Of a stretch of DNA of 8,751 nucleotides, positions 1 through 7,010 are shown in pieces (position 1 is the stretch's first letter; the number at the start of each line of letters is the position of its first letter). The notes under the pieces are model-generated. The model made no database searches, had not been told where the DNA came from, and saw nothing but the letters and a program-made list of their open reading frames with translations. The translations under genes and the position numbers were made by a program. Source of the stretch: an uncultured Lachnospiraceae bacterium. Its GTDB lineage: Bacteria > Bacillota > Clostridia > Lachnospirales > Lachnospiraceae. The stretch lies in contig CANRMO010000096.1 of the NCBI GenBank assembly GCA_947631755.1, forward strand, positions 1 through 8,751. Reading direction: 5' to 3'.

Positions 1-1328
1 CGCACCGGCTGCTCGGAAAAGACCTGTCCTACAAAAAACTGGGACTTCTCATAGTGGATGAGGAGCAGCGGTTCGGCGTCACCCACAAAGAGAAGCTGAA
101 ACAGATGAAAACAGATATTGACGTGCTTACATTAACGGCGACCCCCATTCCCCGGACACTCCACATGAGCCTTGTGGGAATCCGGGACATGAGTGTACTG
201 GAAGAGCCGCCGGTGGACCGCATGCCGATCCAGACATTTGTTATGGAGAAAAATGATGAGATCGTGAGAGAGGCGATCATCCGGGAGATTGGCCGGGGCG
301 GACAGGTGTATTACGTCTATAACCGCGTGGGGAATATGGACATTATCGTCAACGAGATCGCGAAATTAGTGCCGGAGGCAGTGGTAGCTTTTGCCCACGG
401 GCAGATGAAAGAGAGAGAACTCGAGAGAACGATGTTTCAGTTTGTCAACGGGGAGATCGATGTGCTGGTGGCCACGACTATTGTGGAGACCGGGCTGGAT
501 ATCCCCAATGTCAATACGATCATGATCGAGGACGCTGACCGCCTGGGATTGTCGCAGCTCTATCAGCTCCGGGGACGGGTGGGGCGGAGTAACCGCACGG
601 CTTATGCATTTCTCATGTACCGGCGGGACAAACTGCTGAAAGAGGTGGCGGAGAAGAGGCTGGCAGCTATCCGCGAGTTCACGGAGCTCGGCTCTGGTTT
701 TAAGATTTCCATGAGGGATCTGGAGATCCGGGGCGCCGGCAATCTCCTGGGCGAAAGACAGCATGGGCATATGGAGGCTGTCGGATATGACCTCTACTGC
801 AAAATGTTGAATGAGGCTGTGAAAAAGCTGAAAGGGGAGATATCCGGCGGGGAAGAATATAGTACCAGTGTGGAGATAAAGGTTGACGCATTTATCCCAG
901 TCAGTTATATTAAGAATGAGATGCAAAAATTAGATATCTATAAGAGGATTGCCGAGATTGAGTCAGAAGAGGAGAAGAGTGATATGATAGACGAGCTGGT
1001 AGACCGGTTCGGGGAACCGCCTAAGAGTGTGATGAACCTGTTATCCATCGCTCTTCTGAAAGCAAAGGCGCACCGGGCATATATCACGGAGATCACCAGC
1101 AGGGGAGACACATTGAAGTTTACGATGCTTCCGGACGCCGCTGTTGACCCGGGAAAAATCCCGGAGCTGATCGCAAAGATGAACCGGCGGCTCCGGTTTG
1201 TGCCGGAGGCAAATCCTTATTTTGTGTACACTCCGAATGAAAATTTGGAGAGACAGAGTGTGCTTTTAGAGGAGACAGACCGGATGGTGGACGAATTGCT
1301 GCAACTGGTTGTTTCGGGGCACGAGTGA
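1..1328 (+). CDS. mfd: Transcription-repair coupling factor Mfd, C-terminal part (5' end outside window)
   Basis: Mfd is a DNA translocase that removes RNA polymerase stalled at DNA lesions and recruits UvrA to the site. The reading frame is open from the first bases (first full codon at 3), so the N-terminal UvrB-like and polymerase-binding domains lie outside; about 441 codons are present, against some 1150 for the whole protein. Visible helicase motifs are the DEEQ Walker B box (codons 57-68), TATPIPRTL (motif III, near 135-161), VATTIVETGLDIP (motif V, about 468-506) and QLRGRVGRS (motif VI, 564-590). The translocation (TRG) region follows, with RGAGNLLGERQHGH. The C-terminal regulatory domain contains DRFGEPP. 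The TGA stop is at 1326-1328. The frame is intact, and the next gene starts 12 bases downstream. The identification rests on the ordered motifs and is very secure. Confidence 0.97.
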   Translation, partial: HRLLGKDLSYKKLGLLIVDEEQRFGVTHKEKLKQMKTDIDVLTLTATPIPRTLHMSLVGIRDMSVLEEPPVDRMPIQTFVMEKNDEIVREAIIREIGRGGQVYYVYNRVGNMDIIVNEIAKLVPEAVVAFAHGQMKERELERTMFQFVNGEIDVLVATTIVETGLDIPNVNTIMIEDADRLGLSQLYQLRGRVGRSNRTAYAFLMYRRDKLLKEVAEKRLAAIREFTELGSGFKISMRDLEIRGAGNLLGERQHGHMEAVGYDLYCKMLNEAVKKLKGEISGGEEYSTSVEIKVDAFIPVSYIKNEMQKLDIYKRIAEIESEEEKSDMIDELVDRFGEPPKSVMNLLSIALLKAKAHRAYITEITSRGDTLKFTMLPDAAVDPGKIPELIAKMNRRLRFVPEANPYFVYTPNENLERQSVLLEETDRMVDELLQLVVSGHE

Positions 1329-1340
1329 GGAGGAGACAGA

Positions 1341-2357
1341 GTGAAAAGGAAATGGAAGTGGAAGAGAGGTGCCGCGGCCTTGCTTTTATGCGCCGGTATG
1401 GCAGTCAGTCTCTGTGCCTGTGGGAAAAAACAGGACGGGGAAGAGAGCGCATTAAGGAAAGAGCGGGCGGCCGCTGTGGACAACGGGAGCCTGAACGGGG
1501 ATTCTGTTGTGGTGGCGGTGGGAAAGACGACCGTTACTTATAATGAGTATAAGGTGTACGATCACTTTATGAAGAGCCAGTATGAGGATATTCTGACACA
1601 GGATGTCTGGACATATAAGGCTGGGAGCGCGCAAAAGAGCATCGGCCAGGAGGCGGTGGAAGATGTGATCCGCCTCATCATCCAGGTGAAAGTGATCACG
1701 AAAGAGGCCCAGGCTCAGGGGGTGGCCCTGGCAGCGGATGAAAAGGAGGCGGCCGACCACAATGCCAGCCTGTATTGTGAGAGCCTCAGCGATGAGGTGA
1801 AGAGCGCACAGGGGATCAGCCAGGCGGTGATGGCGCGGGTGTTTGAGGAAAATAAGCTGGCGGAGAAGATGTACAGTATTGTCACCGGGAAAGTTGATGT
1901 CAATGTGACGAAGGAGCAGGCGAGAGCGGCCCGGGTACAGCTGATCTGGCTGCCGTTTTCCGGGCAGAATAAAGAAGAGGTCAGAAAAAAGGCGGCCGAT
2001 CTGGCGGCCCGGGCAAAGACACTGACGGGAAGTTTTTATCGGTTTGCAAAGGAGAATACCCAGGCGGATGAAGTGGAATACCTGGTGGGGCAGATGGACG
2101 AGAGGACAAATCTTGCCTCTGCTGTTCTCGGGATGAAACAGTACGGCACGTCGGATGTGATCGAAGAGGCGGATGGCTTTTATATTGCCTACTGTGTGGA
2201 GCCGGTGAATGACGGTCTGGGTGAGGCGTACCGGAACCAGGTGATTGAGGAGCGCCAGACAAAGGCATTTCAGGATGCTTACGCCGGATGGGCGAAAAAT
2301 TTTAACGCGCGAGTCAGCAAATCGCTGCTGGCGGCCGATTCGGGGAAAGATGAATGA
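1341..2357 (+). CDS. PrsA/SurA-like foldase lipoprotein with a degenerate parvulin region
   Basis: This is a 338-residue exported lipoprotein. The start is GTG at 1341, preceded by a GAGGAGGAG ribosome binding site that overlaps the mfd stop. The N-terminus has a basic stretch (KRKWKWKR), a hydrophobic core, and a lipobox LCAC with Cys27 as the expected lipidated residue, so it should sit on the outer face of the membrane. Residues about 55-190 look like a SurA/PrsA N-terminal chaperone segment (VGKTTVTYNEYKVYD is typical of its beginning). Residues about 197-290 occupy the place of a PPIC rotamase domain, but the first strand reads RVQLIWLPF and lacks the histidine of the usual RHILV motif. 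The likely role is helping secreted proteins fold, possibly as a chaperone without prolyl isomerase activity; that last point is inference. A foldase gene right behind mfd is a familiar clostridial arrangement. Co-transcription with mfd is likely. Confidence 0.8.
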   Translation: MKRKWKWKRGAAALLLCAGMAVSLCACGKKQDGEESALRKERAAAVDNGSLNGDSVVVAVGKTTVTYNEYKVYDHFMKSQYEDILTQDVWTYKAGSAQKSIGQEAVEDVIRLIIQVKVITKEAQAQGVALAADEKEAADHNASLYCESLSDEVKSAQGISQAVMARVFEENKLAEKMYSIVTGKVDVNVTKEQARAARVQLIWLPFSGQNKEEVRKKAADLAARAKTLTGSFYRFAKENTQADEVEYLVGQMDERTNLASAVLGMKQYGTSDVIEEADGFYIAYCVEPVNDGLGEAYRNQVIEERQTKAFQDAYAGWAKNFNARVSKSLLAADSGKDE

Positions 2358-2411
2358 GATACAAAAAAATAAGGTGGAAGTAAAACATTTGGCGCAAAGT
2401 GCACCAGAGAA

Positions 2412-2417
2412 AAGAGG
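2412..2417 (+). promoter_or_regulatory. Ribosome binding site deciding the malQ start
   Basis: AAGAGG lies 6 bases before the ATG at 2424. An in-frame TTG at 2418 directly abuts the site and would leave no spacing, so ATG 2424 is the better start. The TTGACA formed here (2418-2423) looks like a -35 box, but no fitting -10 follows. Confidence 0.65.
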
Positions 2418-2423
2418 TTGACA

Positions 2424-3908
2424 ATGAGGAGCAGTGGTATTTTACTTCCGGTGACGAGCCTTCCTTCCCAGTATGGTATTGGCTGTTTTGACCGGAGCGC
2501 ATATGAATTTGTGGATCAGCTTGTGAAGGCAGGACAGCATTATTGGCAGATCCTGCCCATGGGGCCTACCGGGTATGGGGACTCCCCGTACCAGTCTTTT
2601 TCAACATTTGCGGGCAATCCCTATTTTATTTCACCGGATGAGCTTGTGAAAAAGGGATTCCTGAGCCGGGAGGACTGTGAGCAGTCAGCGGAGGGCACGA
2701 GCGAGTCATGTGTCAGGTATGGCCTGATTTACGAAAAAAGATTTGCGCTGCTGAGAAAGGCGTTTGTGGGCAGCAGCATTGAGACGGATCCTGGTTTTAA
2801 CAATTTTGTGCAGGAGAATCAGGACTGGCTGCCGGATTATGCTCTTTTTATGGCGATCAAGGACAGCAAGGGCGGAAAGAGCTTTCTGGAATGGGAGGAA
2901 GATATCCGCATGAGACAGGCGGAGGCCATGGTATCCTATAAAAATAAACTGATGGATGATGTGAATTTTTATCAGTTTTTGCAGTATGAGTTTTACAGCC
3001 AGTGGAAAGCGCTGAGAGAGTATGCAAATGAACAGGGTGTGAAGATCATCGGAGATATCCCGATCTATGTGGCGATGGACAGCGCGGATGCATGGGCCCA
3101 CCCGGAATTGTTCCAGTTTAATGAGGACGGCAGGCCCATAGGGGTGTCTGGCTGTCCGCCGGATGCTTTTTCGGAGACCGGACAGCTGTGGGGAAATCCC
3201 CTGTATAACTGGGACGTCCACAGAGAACAGGGATATGCCTGGTGGATCGCCCGGATCCGGGCATGCTTTAACTGGTATGATATGGTGCGCATCGATCATT
3301 TCCGGGGGTTTGATGAATATTATGCGATCCCCTATGGCAGCAAGACAGCGAAACACGGAAAATGGGAGCCGGGGCCGGGGATGGATCTCTTCCGCGCGAT
3401 CCGGCGCGAACTGGGCGAGCTGCCGATCATAGCGGAGGACCTGGGATATCTTACGGATTCGGTGAGGCAGATGCAGGCAGAGTCTGGCTTCCCCGGGATG
3501 AAAGTGCTGCAGTTTGCTTTTGACTCCCGGGAGGACAGCGATTATCTCCCCTACCGCTATGACAGAAATTCGGTTGTGTATACGGGTACGCATGACAATA
3601 ATACTACTTACAGCTGGTGGGGTGAAATAGCAAAAGAAGATAAGGCTGTGGCTTTGCGCTATATGAACAGTGGGAGATTTTCCACTGCCAGAAAACTGAC
3701 ATGGCAGCTGATCTGTCTCGCCATGTCCAGCGTCTCTGATCTCTGTGTGATCCCAATGCAGGATTATCTCGCCCTGCCGGATACAGCGCGGACAAATACC
3801 CCTTCCACTCTCGGCTCCAACTGGGTGTGGAGAATGAAGAAAGGGGCATTTTCGGATAAACTGTGCGATAAAATTTACAGGATGACGAAGTTGTACGGGA
3901 GATTATAA
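2424..3908 (+). CDS. malQ: 4-alpha-glucanotransferase (amylomaltase, GH77)
   Basis: This cytoplasmic enzyme transfers alpha-1,4-glucan segments between maltodextrins, releasing glucose, in maltose/maltodextrin or glycogen use. The protein is 494 residues from ATG 2424, close to the usual bacterial length of about 500. It begins with the family signature SGILLPVTSLPSQYGIG, followed by LPMGPTGYGDSPYQ. The three GH77 catalytic residues are present: the nucleophile Asp291 in RIDHFRG, the acid/base Glu338 in IAEDLG, and Asp391 in GTHDNNT. The sugar-binding region GCPPDAFSETGQLWGNPLY lies before them, and TPSTLGSNWVWR closes the family pattern. The gene follows the foldase gene after 66 bases with no clear terminator or promoter, so it may be the last gene of the mfd transcript. 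No glycogen or maltose gene is adjacent. Its 3' end overlaps the convergent tmcAL by 6 bases. There is no frameshift and all key residues are present. Confidence 0.97.
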   Translation: MRSSGILLPVTSLPSQYGIGCFDRSAYEFVDQLVKAGQHYWQILPMGPTGYGDSPYQSFSTFAGNPYFISPDELVKKGFLSREDCEQSAEGTSESCVRYGLIYEKRFALLRKAFVGSSIETDPGFNNFVQENQDWLPDYALFMAIKDSKGGKSFLEWEEDIRMRQAEAMVSYKNKLMDDVNFYQFLQYEFYSQWKALREYANEQGVKIIGDIPIYVAMDSADAWAHPELFQFNEDGRPIGVSGCPPDAFSETGQLWGNPLYNWDVHREQGYAWWIARIRACFNWYDMVRIDHFRGFDEYYAIPYGSKTAKHGKWEPGPGMDLFRAIRRELGELPIIAEDLGYLTDSVRQMQAESGFPGMKVLQFAFDSREDSDYLPYRYDRNSVVYTGTHDNNTTYSWWGEIAKEDKAVALRYMNSGRFSTARKLTWQLICLAMSSVSDLCVIPMQDYLALPDTARTNTPSTLGSNWVWRMKKGAFSDKLCDKIYRMTKLYGRL

Positions 3909-5060
3909 AACAATGGGCGCGTGCTGGAATTCATTCAGCAGCCGCACGTGATATTTGCGGCACCAGGTCTGGCGGTAGAGGTTGGCGGCAAAGATATCCT
4001 GCTGCAGCATGGCCAGGGCTTCTTTGGACAGCTCTCTGCTGTCCGGCGCCAGCCGTGATAAGATTTTACAGGAGCCGGTCTTTATCTGCGACAGCAGGGT
4101 GCCGGCTTCTTTTTTCATGCCCAGCAGCCGGAGATATGGCAGACAGGACGCCCCGTCCGGTTCCCCGGTGATCCCGAGAAGACACTGGAGCAGCGCCCGG
4201 CGGATCCGTCCGTCCGTAAAGGTGCGGGTCCGGCACTCTTCAACCAGTTTTGTTACTGTGGTAAAAGAGAGAATATAATGCCGGATCCGGGCGGCCAGAT
4301 CAAGAGAGATATCTTTAAAGCGGGTCAGGTCAGGGTATGACAGCAGCACGTAGCCGAGTGCAGCAGAAAAGTCGTCCAGCTGTAAATGAGGACTTTTGTC
4401 GGTGTAGATTCCTCTGCGGAGAGAACTGGCGGACGGGAAAAAGAACCCGCTGTCTTTCGGATCCGGCGAGTCCGTGTCGTGGTATCCCATGCCTTTTCTG
4501 TGGATCGTGTGGGGGCGGATGGGGGATTGTAATTTTTTGAGCGCAAGACAGTATTCAATCCCCAGGATATTGTTTGGTTCTTTTAGGAGTTTTGTGTCAA
4601 TGTCAGATGTCTCCTTTAAGGCATTTGCCCGGGCGTGGGGATAGGACAGCCCTGTCCGCAGGCCTTTGTCCAGTGCCTTTTGAAATTCTTCGGTCTCGTG
4701 GAAAAACAGGTCGGCAATTTCGTCTAAGGGGGCCAGTTTTCCGCACTCGCTGCCAAAGACGAGATCCGAGACGACGCCCAGGGAGTCCAGGGCCATGATA
4801 CCGCCCAGGGCGAAATCTCCGGCGCTGGATATGCCAAAGCGGACAGGCAGCTCGAAGATAAGATCCGCGCCGCCTTCCAGGGCGGCCAGCGTCCTTGTGT
4901 ATTTGCTGAAAACCGCCGGATTTCCCTGCTGGACAAAACTGCCATTCATGATTATAACGGCAAAGTCTGCCTCGTATTTTTCCTTTGCCTGCTGGATCAG
5001 ATAGGAGTGGCCCTCGTGAAAGGGATTAAATTCTGCTATGATTCCTACTGCTTTTGCCAT
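3903..5060 (-). CDS. tmcAL: tRNA(Met) cytidine acetate ligase (YlbM/TmcAL family)
   Basis: TmcAL activates acetate with ATP and acetylates the wobble cytidine (C34) of elongator tRNA-Met, which sharpens AUG/AUA discrimination. The protein is 385 residues from ATG at 5060, a little shorter than the roughly 415 of the Bacillus protein. The start is MAKAVGIIAEFNP; a strong GGGGGAG site (5071-5065) lies 4 bases before it, while an upstream in-frame ATG at 5108 adds 16 residues that do not look family-like. The nucleotidyltransferase HxGH motif is HEGH (residues 15-18). The MNGSFVQQGNPAVFSKYTR stretch binds substrates in this family, and SASSLR (about 210-215 of the FPSASSLRRG stretch) matches the second nucleotide-binding motif. 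A mostly helical C-terminal domain follows. The gene lies 54 bases behind the SGNH esterase on the same strand and is probably co-transcribed with it. The function follows from the family and was not tested here. Confidence 0.93.
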   Translation of the reverse strand: MAKAVGIIAEFNPFHEGHSYLIQQAKEKYEADFAVIIMNGSFVQQGNPAVFSKYTRTLAALEGGADLIFELPVRFGISSAGDFALGGIMALDSLGVVSDLVFGSECGKLAPLDEIADLFFHETEEFQKALDKGLRTGLSYPHARANALKETSDIDTKLLKEPNNILGIEYCLALKKLQSPIRPHTIHRKGMGYHDTDSPDPKDSGFFFPSASSLRRGIYTDKSPHLQLDDFSAALGYVLLSYPDLTRFKDISLDLAARIRHYILSFTTVTKLVEECRTRTFTDGRIRRALLQCLLGITGEPDGASCLPYLRLLGMKKEAGTLLSQIKTGSCKILSRLAPDSRELSKEALAMLQQDIFAANLYRQTWCRKYHVRLLNEFQHAPIVL

Positions 5061-5064
5061 AATG

Positions 5065-5071
5065 CTCCCCC
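5065..5071 (-). promoter_or_regulatory. Ribosome binding site of tmcAL
   Basis: Read on the - strand this is GGGGGAG, 4 bases before the ATG at 5060. It supports that start over the longer frame opening at 5108. Confidence 0.7.
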
Positions 5072-5114
5072 ATTTCTTTTTCATAAGAATTAAATGACAA
5101 CGCGGCATAAATTT

Positions 5115-5738
5115 TCATTGTATCTGTAAAATTTCCACGACTTTTTTATATATGGCGTCCGCCAGCATATGATGCCCCTTTTCTGTCAGGTGGAGACAGT
5201 CCCGGAGTGAGACTTCCGTGTGTCTGCCCGCGTCAAGAAAGGAGATACCAAGCTCATCAGCCAGCCGTTCCAGTGAGGGAGCCAGTTCGCGTGAGACCTC
5301 CACTGAGCGGGGAGAAAACTCCACACTGCAGGGGGAATCTGGCATCTCTTCCCGGAGAAGGGGCGGACTGACTAAGAGAAGCGGAGCTTGTGTATATTCC
5401 CGGATGATCTCACACAGACGGCGGAGCGCCGCCGTGATCTTTTCGGCATCCGGGTCAAAAATCTCCTTGAGGTCGTTGCTCCCTAACATCAGGATCGTCA
5501 GGTCCAGCGGGATATGGGTCTCCAGGCAGGGATAGATATAGTCCATGGCATTGCGGTACGGGATGACCGGATCCGGGAATGAGGTCGTGCGGGCGTTCAG
5601 CCCCTCCTCATGAACCACAAAACCGGGCCCCAGCATTTTCGCGAGGCGCATGGGCCAGCGGGTATCGTCGTCATAGCGGCCGCCAAAGGGAATCAGGCCG
5701 TGGGTGTTTGAGTCGCCAAAGCATAAAATGTGTTTCAA
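5115..5738 (-). CDS. SGNH/GDSL hydrolase, small esterase or acyltransferase
   Basis: This 207-residue cytoplasmic serine hydrolase begins KHILCFGDSNTHG from a TTG start at 5738. An AGAGGA site at 5749-5744 lies 5 bases before it. The frame stays open to an ATG at 5873, but that ATG lies upstream of the strong promoter at 5846-5818, so the hydrophobic 45-residue extension is not expected to be made. SGNH blocks are complete: nucleophile Ser10 in GDSN, the oxyanion Gly near residue 45 in EEGLNARTT, Gly86 and Asn88 in GSND, and the Asp180/His183 pair in DCLHL. The order EEGLNARTT, ILMLGSND, LLVSPP, FLDAG resembles the arylesterase subfamily that includes Mycobacterium smegmatis acyltransferase MsAcT; this comparison is from memory. 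The substrate is unknown. It is the first gene of a likely two-gene operon with tmcAL. Confidence 0.85.
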   Translation of the reverse strand: MKHILCFGDSNTHGLIPFGGRYDDDTRWPMRLAKMLGPGFVVHEEGLNARTTSFPDPVIPYRNAMDYIYPCLETHIPLDLTILMLGSNDLKEIFDPDAEKITAALRRLCEIIREYTQAPLLLVSPPLLREEMPDSPCSVEFSPRSVEVSRELAPSLERLADELGISFLDAGRHTEVSLRDCLHLTEKGHHMLADAIYKKVVEILQIQ

Positions 5739-5743
5739 AGGTA

Positions 5744-5749
5744 TCCTCT
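5744..5749 (-). promoter_or_regulatory. Ribosome binding site deciding the TTG start of the SGNH hydrolase
   Basis: Read on the - strand this is AGAGGA, 5 bases before TTG 5738. The family's conserved start (KHILCFGDS) begins at exactly that codon, so the two lines of evidence agree. Confidence 0.7.
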
Positions 5750-5768
5750 TTTCTTTTTTTAAAATATG

Positions 5769-5793
5769 ACTGGTACACAGTGGGTGTGCCAGT
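5769..5793 (-). repeat. Inverted repeat in the leader of the SGNH hydrolase gene
   Basis: Two 10-base arms (5769-5778 and 5784-5793) pair at 9 of 10 positions around a 5-base centre; on the + strand the left arm is ACTGGTACAC and the right arm GTGTGCCAGT. It lies about 18-42 bases downstream of the expected transcription start of the - strand promoter. No T-run follows, so it is not a normal terminator. It could be a repressor operator or an mRNA 5' hairpin; the sequence alone cannot decide. Confidence 0.6.
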
Positions 5794-5817
5794 ACAGACA
5801 GTGATAAGGTTAAAAAC

Positions 5818-5846
5818 ATTATAAGTGCAATAAGGGGTTTGGTCAA
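5818..5846 (-). promoter_or_regulatory. Sigma-A type promoter for the SGNH hydrolase-tmcAL unit
   Basis: On the - strand the -35 box is TTGACC (5846-5841, 5 of 6 to consensus) and the -10 box is a perfect TATAAT (5823-5818), with a spacer of exactly 17 bases. Transcription should start near 5811, giving a leader of about 70 bases before the TTG start at 5738. This is the best promoter in the window, and it argues against any start codon upstream of it. Confidence 0.8.
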
Positions 5847-5866
5847 TGGGGAGTTGTAAGAGATGT

Positions 5867-5895
5867 TTGACAAACTTTATGTCAAGGAGTAAGAT
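5867..5895 (+). promoter_or_regulatory. Promoter for ilvE with an overlapping inverted repeat
   Basis: A perfect -35 box TTGACA (5867-5872) is followed after 17 bases by TAAGAT (5890-5895, 4 of 6 including the key first, second and last bases). Transcription should start near 5902, about 80 bases before the ilvE ATG. The -35 box is also the left arm of a perfect dyad, TTGACA (5867-5872) and TGTCAA (5880-5885) with a 7-base centre, a reasonable place for a repressor. It stands back to back with the esterase promoter, 20 bases apart. Confidence 0.6.
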
Positions 5896-5983
5896 ATATT
5901 ACATGATGATATAAACCGTCGGAATGATTTGAAATATTGCGGACAGTGGACGGAAGAAAGACACAAGGAAAGAGGGAATATCA

Positions 5984-7009
5984 ATGGAAAAGAAAGATAT
6001 GGACTGGGCCAACATAGGTTTTAACTATCATGTGACGACAGAGAGGTATGTATCGAATTACAAGGACGGAAAATGGGATGATGGTGTTATGACCACGGAT
6101 GCCACGATCACGATGAGCGAGTGCGCGGGCGTGCTGCAGTACAGCCAGTCCTGCTTTGAGGGATTGAAAGCGTACACGACGGAGGATGGCAGGATTGTCA
6201 CGTTCCGCCCCGATCTAAATGCGGAGCGCATGGCGGACACGACGAAGCGCCTGGAAATGCCGGAATTTCCAAAAGAACGCTTTGTGGAGGCAGTTGAAAA
6301 GGTGGTAAAAGCAAATCAGGATTATGTGCCGCCCTACGGTTCCGGTGCAACTTTATATCTGCGTCCCTTTATGTTTGCAAGCGGCCCGGTGATCGGAGTG
6401 AAACCGGCAGCTGAGTACCAGTTCCGCGTTTTCTGCACGCCGGTAGGACCCTATTTCAAAGGAGGGGCAAAACCGATCACTCTCCGTGTCAGTGACTTTG
6501 ACCGCGCGGCGCCTCACGGCACCGGGCATATTAAGGCTGGGTTGAATTATGCCATGAGTCTCCATGCGATCGTGGACGCGCACAACCAGGGCTATGATGA
6601 AAATATGTATCTGGATGCCGCCACCCGCACAAAAGTGGAGGAGACCGGAGGGGCCAACTTTATCTTTATCACAAAGGACGGGAAATTGGTTACGCCAAAA
6701 TCACCGAGTATCCTCCCGTCTATCACAAGGCGCTCCATTATGGTAGTGGCAGAGAAATATCTCGGCATGACTGTGGAGCACAGGGAAGTGGCGTTTGAAG
6801 AAGTGAAGGATTTTGCGGAGTGCGGCCTGTGTGGCACAGCGGCCGTCATTTCCCCGGTTGGAAAGATCGTTGACCATGGGAATGAGATCTTCTTGCCGAG
6901 CGGCATGGACGAGATGGGGCCGGTAACCCGAAAACTGTATGACACGCTGACGGGGATCCAGATGGGGCATATCGAGGCTCCGGATGGATGGATCCACGAA
7001 ATTAAATAA
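5984..7009 (+). CDS. ilvE: Branched-chain-amino-acid aminotransferase (PLP fold type IV)
   Basis: This enzyme transfers the amino group between glutamate and the 2-oxo acids of valine, leucine and isoleucine, as the last step of their synthesis or first of their breakdown. The protein is 341 residues, normal for the class, starting at ATG 5984 behind AGAGGG (5971-5976, 7-base spacing). The PLP lysine is Lys184 in GTGHIKAGLNYA. Other family stretches are QSCFEGLKAY near the N-terminus, TLYLRPFMFAS, EETGGANFIF and GTAAVISPVG near residues 284-293. Directly before the last lies a Cys-Gly-Leu-Cys (280-283); this is not at the place of the redox CxxC known from human BCAT, which would fall a few residues later. 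The gene has its own promoter and leads a likely unit with the phosphoesterase, which starts 1 base after its TAA stop. No biosynthetic ilv or leu neighbour is in view. Confidence 0.96.
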   Translation: MEKKDMDWANIGFNYHVTTERYVSNYKDGKWDDGVMTTDATITMSECAGVLQYSQSCFEGLKAYTTEDGRIVTFRPDLNAERMADTTKRLEMPEFPKERFVEAVEKVVKANQDYVPPYGSGATLYLRPFMFASGPVIGVKPAAEYQFRVFCTPVGPYFKGGAKPITLRVSDFDRAAPHGTGHIKAGLNYAMSLHAIVDAHNQGYDENMYLDAATRTKVEETGGANFIFITKDGKLVTPKSPSILPSITRRSIMVVAEKYLGMTVEHREVAFEEVKDFAECGLCGTAAVISPVGKIVDHGNEIFLPSGMDEMGPVTRKLYDTLTGIQMGHIEAPDGWIHEIK

Positions 7010-7010
7010 T

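Noticed and set aside
2385..2406. Imperfect inverted repeat between the foldase gene and malQ as a terminator
   Set aside because: Only about five pairs with a mismatch, and no T-run follows.
2418..2446. TTGACA at 2418-2423 as a promoter -35 box
   Set aside because: It lies at the malQ start, and the sequence 17 bases later (TTTACT) is a poor -10 box; transcription would start inside malQ.
2706..3593. Long antisense open frame (295 codons) inside malQ
   Set aside because: It is a shadow of a strongly conserved gene, has no family motifs, and its composition follows the opposite strand's codons.
5902..5983. T-box riboswitch in front of ilvE
   Set aside because: The leader is only about 80 bases, without the conserved T-box sequence or a terminator, and is too short for that class.
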